NCBI GenBank assembly: GCA_010672585.1
Contig: JAAHGF010000008.1
Coordinates: 249,964-313,963, forward strand
Length of the DNA: 64,000 nucleotides
Reading direction: 5' to 3'
Origin: Okeania sp. SIO1I7
GTDB taxonomy: Bacteria; Cyanobacteriota; Cyanobacteriia; Cyanobacteriales; Microcoleaceae
The notes beneath the pieces are model-generated. The model was not told the origin of the DNA. It saw only the letters and a program-made list of their open reading frames with translations, and did not search any database. Every line of letters begins with the position of its first letter. Within the stretch, counting starts at the first letter, position 1. Positions 49,179-57,878 of this stretch are shown one piece after another. Made by a program: the position numbers and the translations under genes.

Positions 49179-49823
49179 TTACTTCTGTTGAAATTCCTTT
49201 AATAACCAAGGATAAACTTGACCTTGGTTTGTTTGGCAACTGCGCTGAAGTGCTTCTTCTAACAAAGAAATGGCTAAAGCAGGCAAAACTTGAGAGTGAT
49301 TAATTTTTCTACTTCCTCCATTGGCAACTGCAAAAGCAATAATTTCTAGATTCTGTACGTCAACTATCCAATATTCAGAGACATTCATTGCTTCATACAA
49401 CAAACGTTTTTCGCCTTTATCATCAGCAAGAGAAGTATTAGCAACTTCAATGACTAGGGTTGGTGGAGGATAAATATCTAGATCGATAATAGAAGTTCCC
49501 CTGGGAATAATATTTGCATTTTCAGCAATGTAACAGGAGACATCGGGTTGAGCTTCTCGAAGCCCAGTTTTGCGATAGGTGCAGTTATCTTTAAAGTTTA
49601 GGTTGATATTTCTGGTAGCAGCAAAGAGGCCAACTGCAATAGTGATAACTGCATGGTCATTAGCGTGGTCGTTGCCTACGGGGGACATTTCTATTCTAAG
49701 TTTTCCTTTGTGATAGTAACTTTTAGCTTTTTCGTAAGTTGGGTTTTGAATAGTTTGGATATATTCTTGCCAAGTTGCTGTTACCCAGGTATCTGTGGGT
49801 AGTTGGGTTTGGGTTTGATTCAT
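49179..49823 (-). CDS. Uma2-family (DUF820) PD-(D/E)XK nuclease-like protein
   Basis: The 214-residue protein belongs to the Uma2/DUF820 family, abundant in cyanobacteria. The core shows the nuclease-fold pattern: REAQPDVSCYI (Asp), TLVIEVANTSLADDKGEKRLLYEAMNVSEYWIVD (broken here: LVIEVANTS, the Glu, and DKGEKRLLY, the Lys). The role is unknown despite the fold; many copies per genome suggest a mobile or addiction-like behaviour (inference). Its 5' third and leader are duplicated about 0.8 kb downstream at 48813-49048. Confidence 0.85.
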   Translation of the reverse strand: MNQTQTQLPTDTWVTATWQEYIQTIQNPTYEKAKSYYHKGKLRIEMSPVGNDHANDHAVITIAVGLFAATRNINLNFKDNCTYRKTGLREAQPDVSCYIAENANIIPRGTSIIDLDIYPPPTLVIEVANTSLADDKGEKRLLYEAMNVSEYWIVDVQNLEIIAFAVANGGSRKINHSQVLPALAISLLEEALQRSCQTNQGQVYPWLLKEFQQK

Positions 49824-49936
49824 TGTCGAATAATTTTAATTTATTGCAGTAAGGGAATTTCAAAAAAATTTCGACGCGCGTTAGTGCGACTCAAAGGAAA
49901 GAGGAAAAAAGGGGAAAAGAAAAGAGGGGAAGAATA

Positions 49937-51790
49937 CTAGGAAGCAAAGGCAGACGAGACAACGCGAAAACCCACATAGTTGTAGTGGTTGCCCGCATAG
50001 TCGTCGTTACGCCTGGCACTCCTACAATACCAAGAATCGTTGAGCCAGCTACCGCCACGGAGCACTTGGCCTCCACCAAAGATCGATTTGAAAAATCCTT
50101 TTTCTGGGGTTTCCCAAGGACTACCATTAGTAGGCGCACCATTATAGTTATCATGCCAGATATCCTGACACCATTCCCAGACGTTGCCGTGCATATCGTA
50201 TAAACCAAAAGCATTAGGAGGAAAACTTCCTACATCACAAGTAGACTGACTATTGTAGTTAACCAAACTAGGGGTAATACTCGAACCAAAATAGAAAGGA
50301 GTAGTTGTACCAGCACGGCAAGCATATTCCCACTGACTCTCACTGGGTAGTATATAAGCTTTTCCAGTTTTTATAGATAGTTTTTGGCAAAATTCAGTTG
50401 CATCAAGCCATGTCACATTTTCGACTGGACGCTTTTCTCCTTCAGAGTCTTTTCTAAATAGTTTTTTTCCTTTAAATCGAGAGGGGTTTTTGCCCATAAT
50501 AACTAAATATTGTTCTTGAGTAATGGGGTATTTACTCATATAAAAAGGTTGGAGAGTAACTTGATGCTGCGGACCTTCATTTTTATTTCTTCCCTCTTCA
50601 TTTTCTGGCGAACCCATGAGAAAACTTCCCCCAGGAATATAAACCACTTCTAATTTAATTCCACTACCTAAATCTTCTATTTTTTGCCTCGCACTTCCCT
50701 GGGTACGGTGAGTAAGATAGCTGGAATTATCGAAAGTTAAAACTTCAAAAGTAAATAGCTCTCCTTTTTCTGATTCTGCTGAATAGAAAACACAGGGCAT
50801 TGATGATTGAGATATTTCTGGTGGAGAAGTAAATTGTTCTTGTAGTTGATTGGTAGGCGGAATAATTGATGGTTGAGATATTTGCGATGGAACAGTAGGC
50901 TGTATTTTTCTTTGATAGTTAGGCAGAATAAGAGGCAAAATTTCTCCTACATTTTTAAACCTTTTTTTCGTTCCTGCAACAATCATTTTATCCAAGATTT
51001 CTCCTACTCCATCACTCAGACTCGACTTTAAATAATATCGCCAAACCCAATCATTTTCACTCATATCAAATAAATCAAAAGGTTCTACTTGAGTTAATAA
51101 ATGAATACAAGTCAGACCCAAACTATAAATATCACTAGCAAAAGTTGCTTTTCCTACTGCTTGTTCTGGTGCAGTATATCCGGCAGAACCTATAACAGTT
51201 CCCGTCACAGCTAAAGCAGTCTTTGTGGCATATTTAGCCGCCCCGAAATCTACCAATATTAATTGATTATCATTCTTTCTCCTAATAATATTCTCTGGTT
51301 TAATATCTCGATGAATTACCTGCTGAGAATGAATAAATTTCAACACAGGCAACAAACTTTTTAATAACTCTAAAATTTGACTTTCATCAAAATATCCCGA
51401 CTCTTCTAATTCCTGTTGTAAATTTTGCCCGTCGATAAATTCTTGTACTAAATACTGTCGATTATCCTGAGTAAAATATGCGAAAAGTTCGGGAATTTGT
51501 GGATGTCTACCTAAACCATCTAAACGTTGAGCTTTTTGAGCAAATAATTCCGCAGCTTTTTCTAAAGTTTTAGTTCCTTGTGCTTGAGGAAAAAATTGTT
51601 TAATTACGCAAAAAGGCTTTGAAGGTTTATATTCATCTACAGCTTGAAAAGTTCTGCCAAAACCTCCTTGTCCGATAATTTTTAGAGCGCGATAACGTTC
51701 GGCTAAAACTAATTTTTCACCACAGCTTTGACAGAATTTTGTTTGTGGTGGGTTGGATTTTAAACAGTCAGGATTTAAACATTGAGTCAT
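49937..51790 (-). CDS. Ser/Thr kinase fused to FGE-sulfatase (SUMF1/C-type lectin fold) domain
   Basis: From MTQCLNPDC (ATG 51788-51790, matching its paralogue) the protein has 617 residues. It begins with a zinc ribbon (CLNPDC ... FCQSCG), then a Hanks-type kinase at about 35-290 (GQGGFGRTF, CVIKQF, HRDIKPENI, VDFGAAK, APEQ), a linker, and an FGE/SUMF1 domain at about 375-617 (IPGGSFLMGSPENE, ENVTWLDATEFCQKLS, LPSESQWEYACRAGT, GLYDMHGNVWEWCQD, VLRGGSW, GFRVV). FGE-fold tails in cyanobacteria are often ligand-binding and are known targets of diversity-generating retroelements. The segment before GFRVV is hypervariable relative to the neighbour. The kinase appears intact. Confidence 0.9.
   Translation of the reverse strand: MTQCLNPDCLKSNPPQTKFCQSCGEKLVLAERYRALKIIGQGGFGRTFQAVDEYKPSKPFCVIKQFFPQAQGTKTLEKAAELFAQKAQRLDGLGRHPQIPELFAYFTQDNRQYLVQEFIDGQNLQQELEESGYFDESQILELLKSLLPVLKFIHSQQVIHRDIKPENIIRRKNDNQLILVDFGAAKYATKTALAVTGTVIGSAGYTAPEQAVGKATFASDIYSLGLTCIHLLTQVEPFDLFDMSENDWVWRYYLKSSLSDGVGEILDKMIVAGTKKRFKNVGEILPLILPNYQRKIQPTVPSQISQPSIIPPTNQLQEQFTSPPEISQSSMPCVFYSAESEKGELFTFEVLTFDNSSYLTHRTQGSARQKIEDLGSGIKLEVVYIPGGSFLMGSPENEEGRNKNEGPQHQVTLQPFYMSKYPITQEQYLVIMGKNPSRFKGKKLFRKDSEGEKRPVENVTWLDATEFCQKLSIKTGKAYILPSESQWEYACRAGTTTPFYFGSSITPSLVNYNSQSTCDVGSFPPNAFGLYDMHGNVWEWCQDIWHDNYNGAPTNGSPWETPEKGFFKSIFGGGQVLRGGSWLNDSWYCRSARRNDDYAGNHYNYVGFRVVSSAFAS
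49973..50044 (-). other. Hypervariable segment 1 (candidate DGR variable repeat)
   Basis: These 24 codons between GGSW and GFRVV differ from the matching segment at 52001-52072 at 21 bases, 19 of them at codon positions 1 or 2, replacing 12 residues; bases immediately outside are identical or differ only at third positions. Every difference at positions 1 and 2 can be derived from an A in a common template. Confidence 0.6.
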
Positions 51791-51949
51791 TTCTGAAAAT
51801 ATGGGGATCAACTTCTATCTCATTCCCATCCTCTAAATGGAAATTTAGGGTATTTGTTCATAATTTTGATGGTCATTTTTTCCAAACACTAAAGCAGGAG
51901 AGGGAGAGGAAAGAGGAAAAAAAAGACAAAGAGAAAAAGGGGAAGAATT

Positions 51950-53743
51950 CTAGGAACAAAAGGCAGAAACTACCGGAACAGAGGAGACGACACGAAAACC
52001 CCAAAAGTTGTAGAAGTTGACGGCAAGGATGCAGTTACGCCTGGCACTCCGGCAATTCCTAGAATAGCTGTACCAGCTACCGCCACGGAGCACTCTGTCT
52101 GCTCCAAAGATCGATTTCAAAAATCCCTTTTCTTCAGATTCCCAAGCACTACCATCATTAGGCGCTCCATTATAATTATTGTGCCAAAGATCCTGACACC
52201 ATTCCCAGACATTCCCGTGCATATCGTATAAACCAAAAGCATTGGGTGGGAAAATTCCTACTTCAGTTGTTTCTCCTAGACATTTACCTTTAGGAGCATA
52301 AGCATAAGGAAATTTACTGTCGTAGTTAACTAAGTCCGACGTTATAGTTTCTCCAAAATAGAAAGGAGTAGTTGTCCTGGCACGACAAGCATATTCCCAC
52401 TGACTTTCGCTGGGCAGTCTGTAAACTTTCTCAGTTTTCTCAGATAGCTTTTGACAAAACTCTCTAGCGTTACGCCAGTTCATATTTTCTACTGGGCGCT
52501 TTTTTCCTTTAAATCCAGAAGGATTTTCACCCGTAATGACTTGATATTGTTCTTGAGTAATGGGGTATTTACTCATATAAAAAGGTTGGAGAGTAACTTG
52601 ATGTTGCGGACTTTCATTTTTATCTCTTCCTTTTTCATTTTCTGGAGAACCCATGATAAAACTTCCCCCAGGAATATAAACCATTTCTAATTTAATTCCA
52701 TTACCTAAATCTTCTATTTTTTGCCTAGCACTTTCCTGGGTTTGGTTAATAATATTGCCTGAGTTATCGACAGTAAAAACATCAAAAGTAAATAGCTCTT
52801 CTTTTTCTGATTCTCCTGTTAATGGTTGAGATATTTGTGGTGAAGAAGTAGACGGTTTTTCAGTTTCATAAGTAGACAGAATCAGAGACAAAATTTCTCC
52901 TACATTTTCAAACCTTTTCTGAGTTGCTCCAACAATCATTTTATCCAATATTTTTCCAAGTTCATCACTCACATTTGACTGTAAATAATCTCGCCATATC
53001 CATTTACCTTCAATATTGTCAAATAAATCAAGAGGTGTGACTTGAGTTAATAAATGAATACAAGTTGCACCCAAACTATAAATATCGCTAGCAAAAGTTG
53101 CTTTTCCTAAAGCTTGTTCCGGTGCAACATATCCAGGAGAACCAATAGCAGTTCCCGTTCTTGCTAAAGCAGTCTTTGTGGCATATTTAGCCGCCCCGAA
53201 ATCTACCAATATTAGTTGATTATCATTCTTTCTCCTAATAATATTCTCTGGTTTAATATCTCGATGAATTACCTGCTGAGAATGAATAAATTCTAAGACA
53301 GGTAACAAACTTTTTAATAATTCCAAAATTTGACTTTCATCAAAAGTTCCCGACTCTTCTAATTCCTGTTGTAAATTTTGCCCGTCGATAAACTCTTGTA
53401 CTAAATACTGTCGATTATCCTGAGTAAAATATGCGAAAAGTTCGGGAATTTGTAGATGTCTACCTAAACCATCCAAACGTTCAGCTTCTCAAGCAAATAA
53501 TTCAGCAGCTTTTTCCAAACTTTTAGTTCCTTGTACTTGAGGAAAAAACTGTTTAATTACGCAAAAAGGCTTTGAAGGTTTGTCTTCATCTACAGCTTGA
53601 AAAGTTCTGCCAAAACCTCCTTGTCCGATAATTTTTAGAGGGCGATAACGTTCTTTTAAAACTAATTTTTCACCACAGCTTTGACAGAATTTTGTTTGTG
53701 GTGGGTTAGGTCTTAAACAGTCAGGATTTAAACATTGAGTCAT
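51950..53743 (-). pseudogene. Second kinase-FGE paralogue, interrupted by an in-frame TGA
   Basis: This is a tandem duplicate of the gene at 49937-51790 with the same plan: zinc ribbon, kinase (HRDIKPENI, VDFGAAK) and FGE domain (GGSFIMGSPENE, GLYDMHGNVWEWCQD, VLRGGSW). After residue 84 (KAAELFA) a TGA at 53491-53489 stands where the paralogue has Gln, and the same frame then continues EAERLDGLGR to the end at 51950. The rest is well preserved, so the loss is recent, or the stop is a sequence error. A protein started internally would lack the glycine loop and kinase lysine. Its hypervariable segment is at 52001-52072. Confidence 0.85.
52001..52072 (-). other. Hypervariable segment 2 (candidate DGR variable repeat)
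   Basis: The partner of 49973-50044 in the broken paralogue. It reads YSYSRNCRSARRNC and then ILAVNFYNFW, compared with LNDSWYCRSARRND and DYAGNHYNYV. Conserved codons (AGT GCC AGG CGT AAC) sit in the middle of the changed ones. Confidence 0.6.
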
Positions 53744-54062
53744 TTTTAGTTATCAGTTATCAGTTAAAAGCTCTTTCAGTTATTAGTTTATCAGTAAAAT
53801 TTGTAGGGTGCATTTAATTTTTTAAATTTCTTATCAGTAATGCCAATAACTCTTTTTATTTATTTTGGGTAGTTATTGAGATATTCTAATAGAAAGAAAC
53901 AGGTAGAAACAAGCTGAAATATTAACATTCCTATGTGGGAGTTTGGAGCAGGGTTTGGAGACCAAACCCCTACCTTAGTTTTGGTGTTCAAGCTTTAATA
54001 TTTTCATGTATCATTACATATAAAAAATAATCCTCTAATTCTGAAGAATTCTCGGTTGATTT
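53744..54062. other. Intergenic between divergent kinase-FGE pseudogene and glgX
   Basis: It carries TTATCAGTTATCAGTTA-type repeats next to the pseudogene start and an AT-rich leader before glgX. Two divergent promoters are expected but none is convincing by eye. Confidence 0.5.
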
Positions 54063-56186
54063 ATGTATGTACCTCTTTGGCCTGGAAAACCATATCCTCT
54101 AGGAGCTTCCTGGGATGGTAAAGGCACTAACTTTGCTATATTCTCTGAAAATGCTACTAAGGTTGAACTTTGCCTATTTGACAAGCAAAATAAAGAAACA
54201 CGCTTCACTCTGACAGAAGTTAGTAACTTTGTCTGGCATAGCTATGTACCAGGTATAGGTCCAGGTCAAAGATATGGATTTCGAGTACATGGCCCTTACG
54301 AACCATCCCAAGGTCATCGTTTTAATGCCAATAAACTACTAATTGACCCTTACGCAAAAGCAATTGATGGGGATATACTCTATGGTCAAGAAATATTTGC
54401 TTATTCTTGGGATGATCCAGAAAAAGATTTAGTCTGCACCTTGGATGATGATGCTCATCTAATGCCAAAGGCTATAGTAATTGATGAAAGTTTTGATTGG
54501 GGAAATGACCAATTATTAAATATTGCCAACCATGAAACAATAATTTATGAAATTCATCTCAGAGGGTTTACTAAACTGCATCCTGACATTCCAGAAAATC
54601 TTAGGGGTACTTATGCTGGGTTAGCACATCCAACAGCGATCGCCTATCTTCAATCTTTAGGTATTACGGCGTTGGAATTAATGCCAGTTCATCATTTTCT
54701 CCGATATCCAGGACATTTAGTTGATAAGGAATTATCTAATTATTGGGGTTATGACTCGATTAATTATTTTGCTCCCTACAGTGGTTATAGTTCTAGTGGT
54801 AAAGCAGGGGAACAAGTTAAAGAATTTAAACAAATGGTCAAGGCTTTACATAAGGCTGGTATTGAGGTGATATTGGATGTGGTTTATAACCATACTGGAG
54901 AAGGTAATCATTTCGGTCCGACTTTATCTTTCAAAGGTATTGATAATGCTGCTTATTATCGCCTAGTAGAAGATGACCCCCGCTACTATATGGATTTTAC
55001 TGGTTGTGGTAATTCTCTCAATGTTCGTCACCCTCAAATATTGAAGTTAATTATGGATAGTCTGCGCTACTGGGTGACGGAAATGCACGTTGATGGTTTT
55101 AGATTCGATCTAGCTTCGGCTTTGGCGCGAGAATTATATGAAGTGGATAGTTTGGCAGCTTTCTTTGATATTGTTCATCAAGACCCGGTTATTTCTAATG
55201 TGAAATTAATTGCTGAACCTTGGGATGTTGGAGAAGGTGGTTATCAAGTTGGTAATTTTCCTCTATTGTGGTCGGAATGGAATGGTAAATATCGAGATGC
55301 AGTTAGAGATTTTTGGCGAGGAGAAGAGGAAACATTAGCTGAATTTGCTTATCGTTTTACGGGTAGTTCTGACTTATATGCTTCTAATGGTAGGTTGCCT
55401 CATGCAAGTATTAATTTTGTCACTGCCCATGATGGTTTTACTCTGAATGATTTAGTTAGTTATAACGAAAAACATAACGAAGCAAATGGGGAAGATAATA
55501 ATGATGGAGAGGAACATAATCGTTCTTGGAATTCTGGAGAGGAAGGAGAAACTGACGACCAAGAAGTGTTGGATTTAAGGAACCGTCAAAGGCGTAATTT
55601 TTTAGTGACTTTAATGTTGTCTCAGGGCGTACCAATGTTATTAGGTGGAGATGAATTTTGCCGGACGCAAAAAGGTAATAATAATGCTTATTGTCAAGAT
55701 AATGAAATTTCTTGGTTAGATTGGAATTTACAAGTAGAAAATTCAGATTTATTAGATTTTACTCGACAGTTAATTTATTTCCGTTGTCAACATCCAGTAT
55801 TTCATAGACGTAAGTGGTTTCAAGGTCGTGCTATTCATGGTTCCGATGTGAGTGATATAGGTTGGTATAATCCTGATGGAGGAGAAATGACTGAGGAACA
55901 ATGGAATATTGATTTTGCTAAGGCTGTTGGTATCTTTTTAAATGGGGAAGAAATTCCTGCTAGTGGCGAGCGTGGGGAAAGGATTATTGATGATTGTTTT
56001 ATGATATTTTTTAATGCTCATTATGAATTAATAGAGTTTACAATTCCTCCTAAGTTTCAAGATAGAAGTTGGGGAGTTGTTGTTGATACGACTAAGTCTC
56101 GTTTTGTGGAAAATGGTAAGCAATATCAAGGTGAGGTTCCTATTCCTGTTATGGAACGTTCAATTGTTGTTTTACAGCGTTTGTAA
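54063..56186 (+). CDS. glgX: Glycogen debranching enzyme GlgX (isoamylase-type)
   Basis: The 707-residue cytoplasmic GH13_11 enzyme cleaves alpha-1,6 branches of glycogen. It starts with a CBM48-like domain ([19 protein letters not shown], about 10-95). The catalytic barrel shows [10 protein letters not shown], the nucleophile Asp in [11 protein letters not shown] (about 348), the acid Glu in [12 protein letters not shown] (about 384) and the transition-state Asp in TAHDGFTL (about 457). [20 protein letters not shown] is characteristic of GlgX/TreX. The length is normal. With treZ 5 kb downstream it would feed debranched glucan into trehalose synthesis. Confidence 0.92.
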   Translation: MYVPLWPGKPYPLGASWDGKGTNFAIFSENATKVELCLFDKQNKETRFTLTEVSNFVWHSYVPGIGPGQRYGFRVHGPYEPSQGHRFNANKLLIDPYAKAIDGDILYGQEIFAYSWDDPEKDLVCTLDDDAHLMPKAIVIDESFDWGNDQLLNIANHETIIYEIHLRGFTKLHPDIPENLRGTYAGLAHPTAIAYLQSLGITALELMPVHHFLRYPGHLVDKELSNYWGYDSINYFAPYSGYSSSGKAGEQVKEFKQMVKALHKAGIEVILDVVYNHTGEGNHFGPTLSFKGIDNAAYYRLVEDDPRYYMDFTGCGNSLNVRHPQILKLIMDSLRYWVTEMHVDGFRFDLASALARELYEVDSLAAFFDIVHQDPVISNVKLIAEPWDVGEGGYQVGNFPLLWSEWNGKYRDAVRDFWRGEEETLAEFAYRFTGSSDLYASNGRLPHASINFVTAHDGFTLNDLVSYNEKHNEANGEDNNDGEEHNRSWNSGEEGETDDQEVLDLRNRQRRNFLVTLMLSQGVPMLLGGDEFCRTQKGNNNAYCQDNEISWLDWNLQVENSDLLDFTRQLIYFRCQHPVFHRRKWFQGRAIHGSDVSDIGWYNPDGGEMTEEQWNIDFAKAVGIFLNGEEIPASGERGERIIDDCFMIFFNAHYELIEFTIPPKFQDRSWGVVVDTTKSRFVENGKQYQGEVPIPVMERSIVVLQRL

Positions 56187-56637
56187 GTATTTAGGTATTA
56201 GCAGTCAGCTCTCATATTTTTAAGGAATGAAAAATTATTTGTAAGCATTTAGGTATTAGCTATCATCTCTCAGTTCTTTAATAAATAGGGTGCATCTCAG
56301 ATCTGTAAAAATACTTTTTTTCTATTCCCTGTTGTCTATTGCTTGTTCCTTAAAAACTATAGATTTTTGGCTTTATTCAAAATTTAGATGCACCCAATGA
56401 ATGAAACAATAATTTATTTAGCTTCCTGCTTAAAATTGATTCTTAATGATAAGTTATCAGGAATTGGTAATTTATCGACTGATATATAAGTATTGCCACC
56501 AAAAAATCAACATGGGAGAAGAAAGAATTTAAAACTTAGGTATTATATATCTATGGTCTTTCAGGAACAAAGTATAAAGAGTAGACCTTTCTATTCCGAA
56601 CCAAATAAAATAAATAAATATCCGGTATTTCAATAAA
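56187..56637. other. Intergenic with a 35-bp imperfect direct repeat
   Basis: TTTGTAAGTATTTAGGTATT (from 56182, overlapping the glgX stop) and TTTGTAAGCATTTAGGTATT (from 56238) start a 35-bp repeat ending CTCTCA. The remainder is AT-rich and probably holds the promoter of the following four-gene cluster. Confidence 0.5.
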
Positions 56638-56772
56638 ATGGCAAAAAATTATCTGAAAGCTGTCGCTAAGGCAGCTCATAGATTTGCTGGTTTTTTTGCA
56701 ACTCCTTTTGACGTTGTTCTTAGTCTCTATGAAGATGAACAAATGGAAAAACGTGAAGCTAAACTAGACTAA
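56638..56772 (+). CDS. 44-residue peptide, first gene of the SPFH-vWA cluster
   Basis: ATG 56638 to TAA 56770-56772 encodes 44 residues starting MAKNYLKAVAKAAHRFAGFF and ending EDEQMEKREAKLD. The first half could form an amphipathic helix with basic residues and a hydrophobic face, the second is strongly charged. The stop is directly followed by the ATG of the next gene, which argues for translation of both from one message. I do not recognise a family. It could anchor the complex to membrane (speculative). Confidence 0.55.
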   Translation: MAKNYLKAVAKAAHRFAGFFATPFDVVLSLYEDEQMEKREAKLD

Positions 56773-57273
56773 ATGATTAATGAAGGGCAAAACCTGAGCC
56801 GTGAAACTCTTGCTGAAATATTTGAAGCTAGAAGCGAGATTAAAGAATTAAGAGAACAATTTATCTTGGGAATGGAAATTTGTTTTTCTATTCTGGCTAC
56901 AAATACGGCATTAATGTCTAGTTCAGATTTAGAAGAAAATCTTCCTGTTTTGATGGAAGCATATAGGGAAAAGTTAGAAGCAGGTGGGTTGATTACAGAT
57001 GAAGTTTTAGTTGATGAACTTTGCAAATGTTATAAGACAGGTTCCCAACTTTTTTTAGCACATATTTATGCTTATTTTCCTGTGGAAGAACTTCGCCATA
57101 ATGAAGCTTTACCAGTTATTATTTCTGATTTTTTAACTAGGTGTTCTGCTCAGAAATTAAATCAACAAGCTAACATATTTAATGCTTTAAGTAAAAAAAA
57201 TCCAGGTAGTGAACCTTTAAAGGTAAAAAGCTTAATGCTTCAAGAACAAGTTATTTATCAAATAGGGGAATGA
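56773..57273 (+). CDS. Helical protein of unknown function, SPFH-vWA cluster
   Basis: The 166-residue, mainly helical, acidic protein has no signal peptide or membrane helix and no family I can name. Its second half (DEVLVDELCKCYKTGSQLF then EALPVIISDFLTRCSAQKL and IFNAL) lines up with the next protein (EEIIDDLVEVYQTEPSLF then KPLRVIILDFLSQCNSLNI and IFSKL), so the two share a domain. It begins with no gap after the 44-residue gene and ends 10 bp before the next start. A structural partner of the SPFH-vWA protein is the simplest guess. Confidence 0.7.
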   Translation: MINEGQNLSRETLAEIFEARSEIKELREQFILGMEICFSILATNTALMSSSDLEENLPVLMEAYREKLEAGGLITDEVLVDELCKCYKTGSQLFLAHIYAYFPVEELRHNEALPVIISDFLTRCSAQKLNQQANIFNALSKKNPGSEPLKVKSLMLQEQVIYQIGE

Positions 57274-57283
57274 GGAAATATTT

Positions 57284-57814
57284 ATGGCTAGTAAATTTCA
57301 AAAGGTTCTAGACGAGATTAGAAAACGAAGTGATAATTATAAAGATATTGATGATATTAAGGAGGAAATTATTGACGATCTTGTAGAGGTTTATCAAACA
57401 GAGCCATCTTTATTTACTTCTCTTCTAAAAGAAGGGGGATTTGATATTGGTAATTTGACTCTAAATAAACCTTTGCGAGTAATTATATTGGATTTTTTAA
57501 GTCAATGTAATAGTCTAAATATAGAGAAATTATCTAAAATTTTTAGTAAGTTATATAAAAAAAATAACGGTATTCAGCTATTAAAGGAAATTAGAGATAC
57601 ATTAGAACCAGCTAAAAATTCAACAACTAAATTTTATGTTAAAAATACACCACTACCAGACCTATCAATACTATCAAGTTCAGATTCTCTTACAGAATTA
57701 CCTATAGATAAATCGGTTCCAGAAAAACCAGAAGAAATCACTATTTTAGAATCAAACTTAGATCCAGAAATTTATGAAAAATTAGAAGATTTTCTGCAAA
57801 ACCAACAATATTAA
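57284..57814 (+). CDS. Helical protein of unknown function, paralogous to its neighbour
   Basis: The 176-residue protein has a GAGG ribosome site (57272-57275), 8 bases before the ATG. Residues about 25-105 carry the domain shared with the preceding protein (VIILDFLSQC, IFSKLYKKN). The C-terminal 60 residues are Ser/Pro/Glu-rich and probably disordered, ending in LDPEIYEKLEDFLQNQQY. No known family. Gene order and 15-bp spacing to the SPFH gene's apparent ATG place it in the same operon. Confidence 0.7.
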   Translation: MASKFQKVLDEIRKRSDNYKDIDDIKEEIIDDLVEVYQTEPSLFTSLLKEGGFDIGNLTLNKPLRVIILDFLSQCNSLNIEKLSKIFSKLYKKNNGIQLLKEIRDTLEPAKNSTTKFYVKNTPLPDLSILSSSDSLTELPIDKSVPEKPEEITILESNLDPEIYEKLEDFLQNQQY

Positions 57815-57828
57815 TACGGAAATATTCA

Positions 57829-57878
57829 ATGTCAAAAAAGTCCCTATTATTTCTATTCGTCCAGGAGAAATAGGACTG
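57829..57878 (+). other. Out-of-frame 5' end of the SPFH-vWA gene
   Basis: ATG 57829, preceded by CGGAAATATTCA, opens MSKK and then leaves the main frame at an AAAAAA run (57834-57839). The main frame just past this run reads VKKVPIISIRPGEIGL and joins seamlessly to the following gene, as flotillin-type N-termini do. One extra A would restore MSKKVPIISIRPGE. So one base has been lost, or the run allows slippage. Confidence 0.6.
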
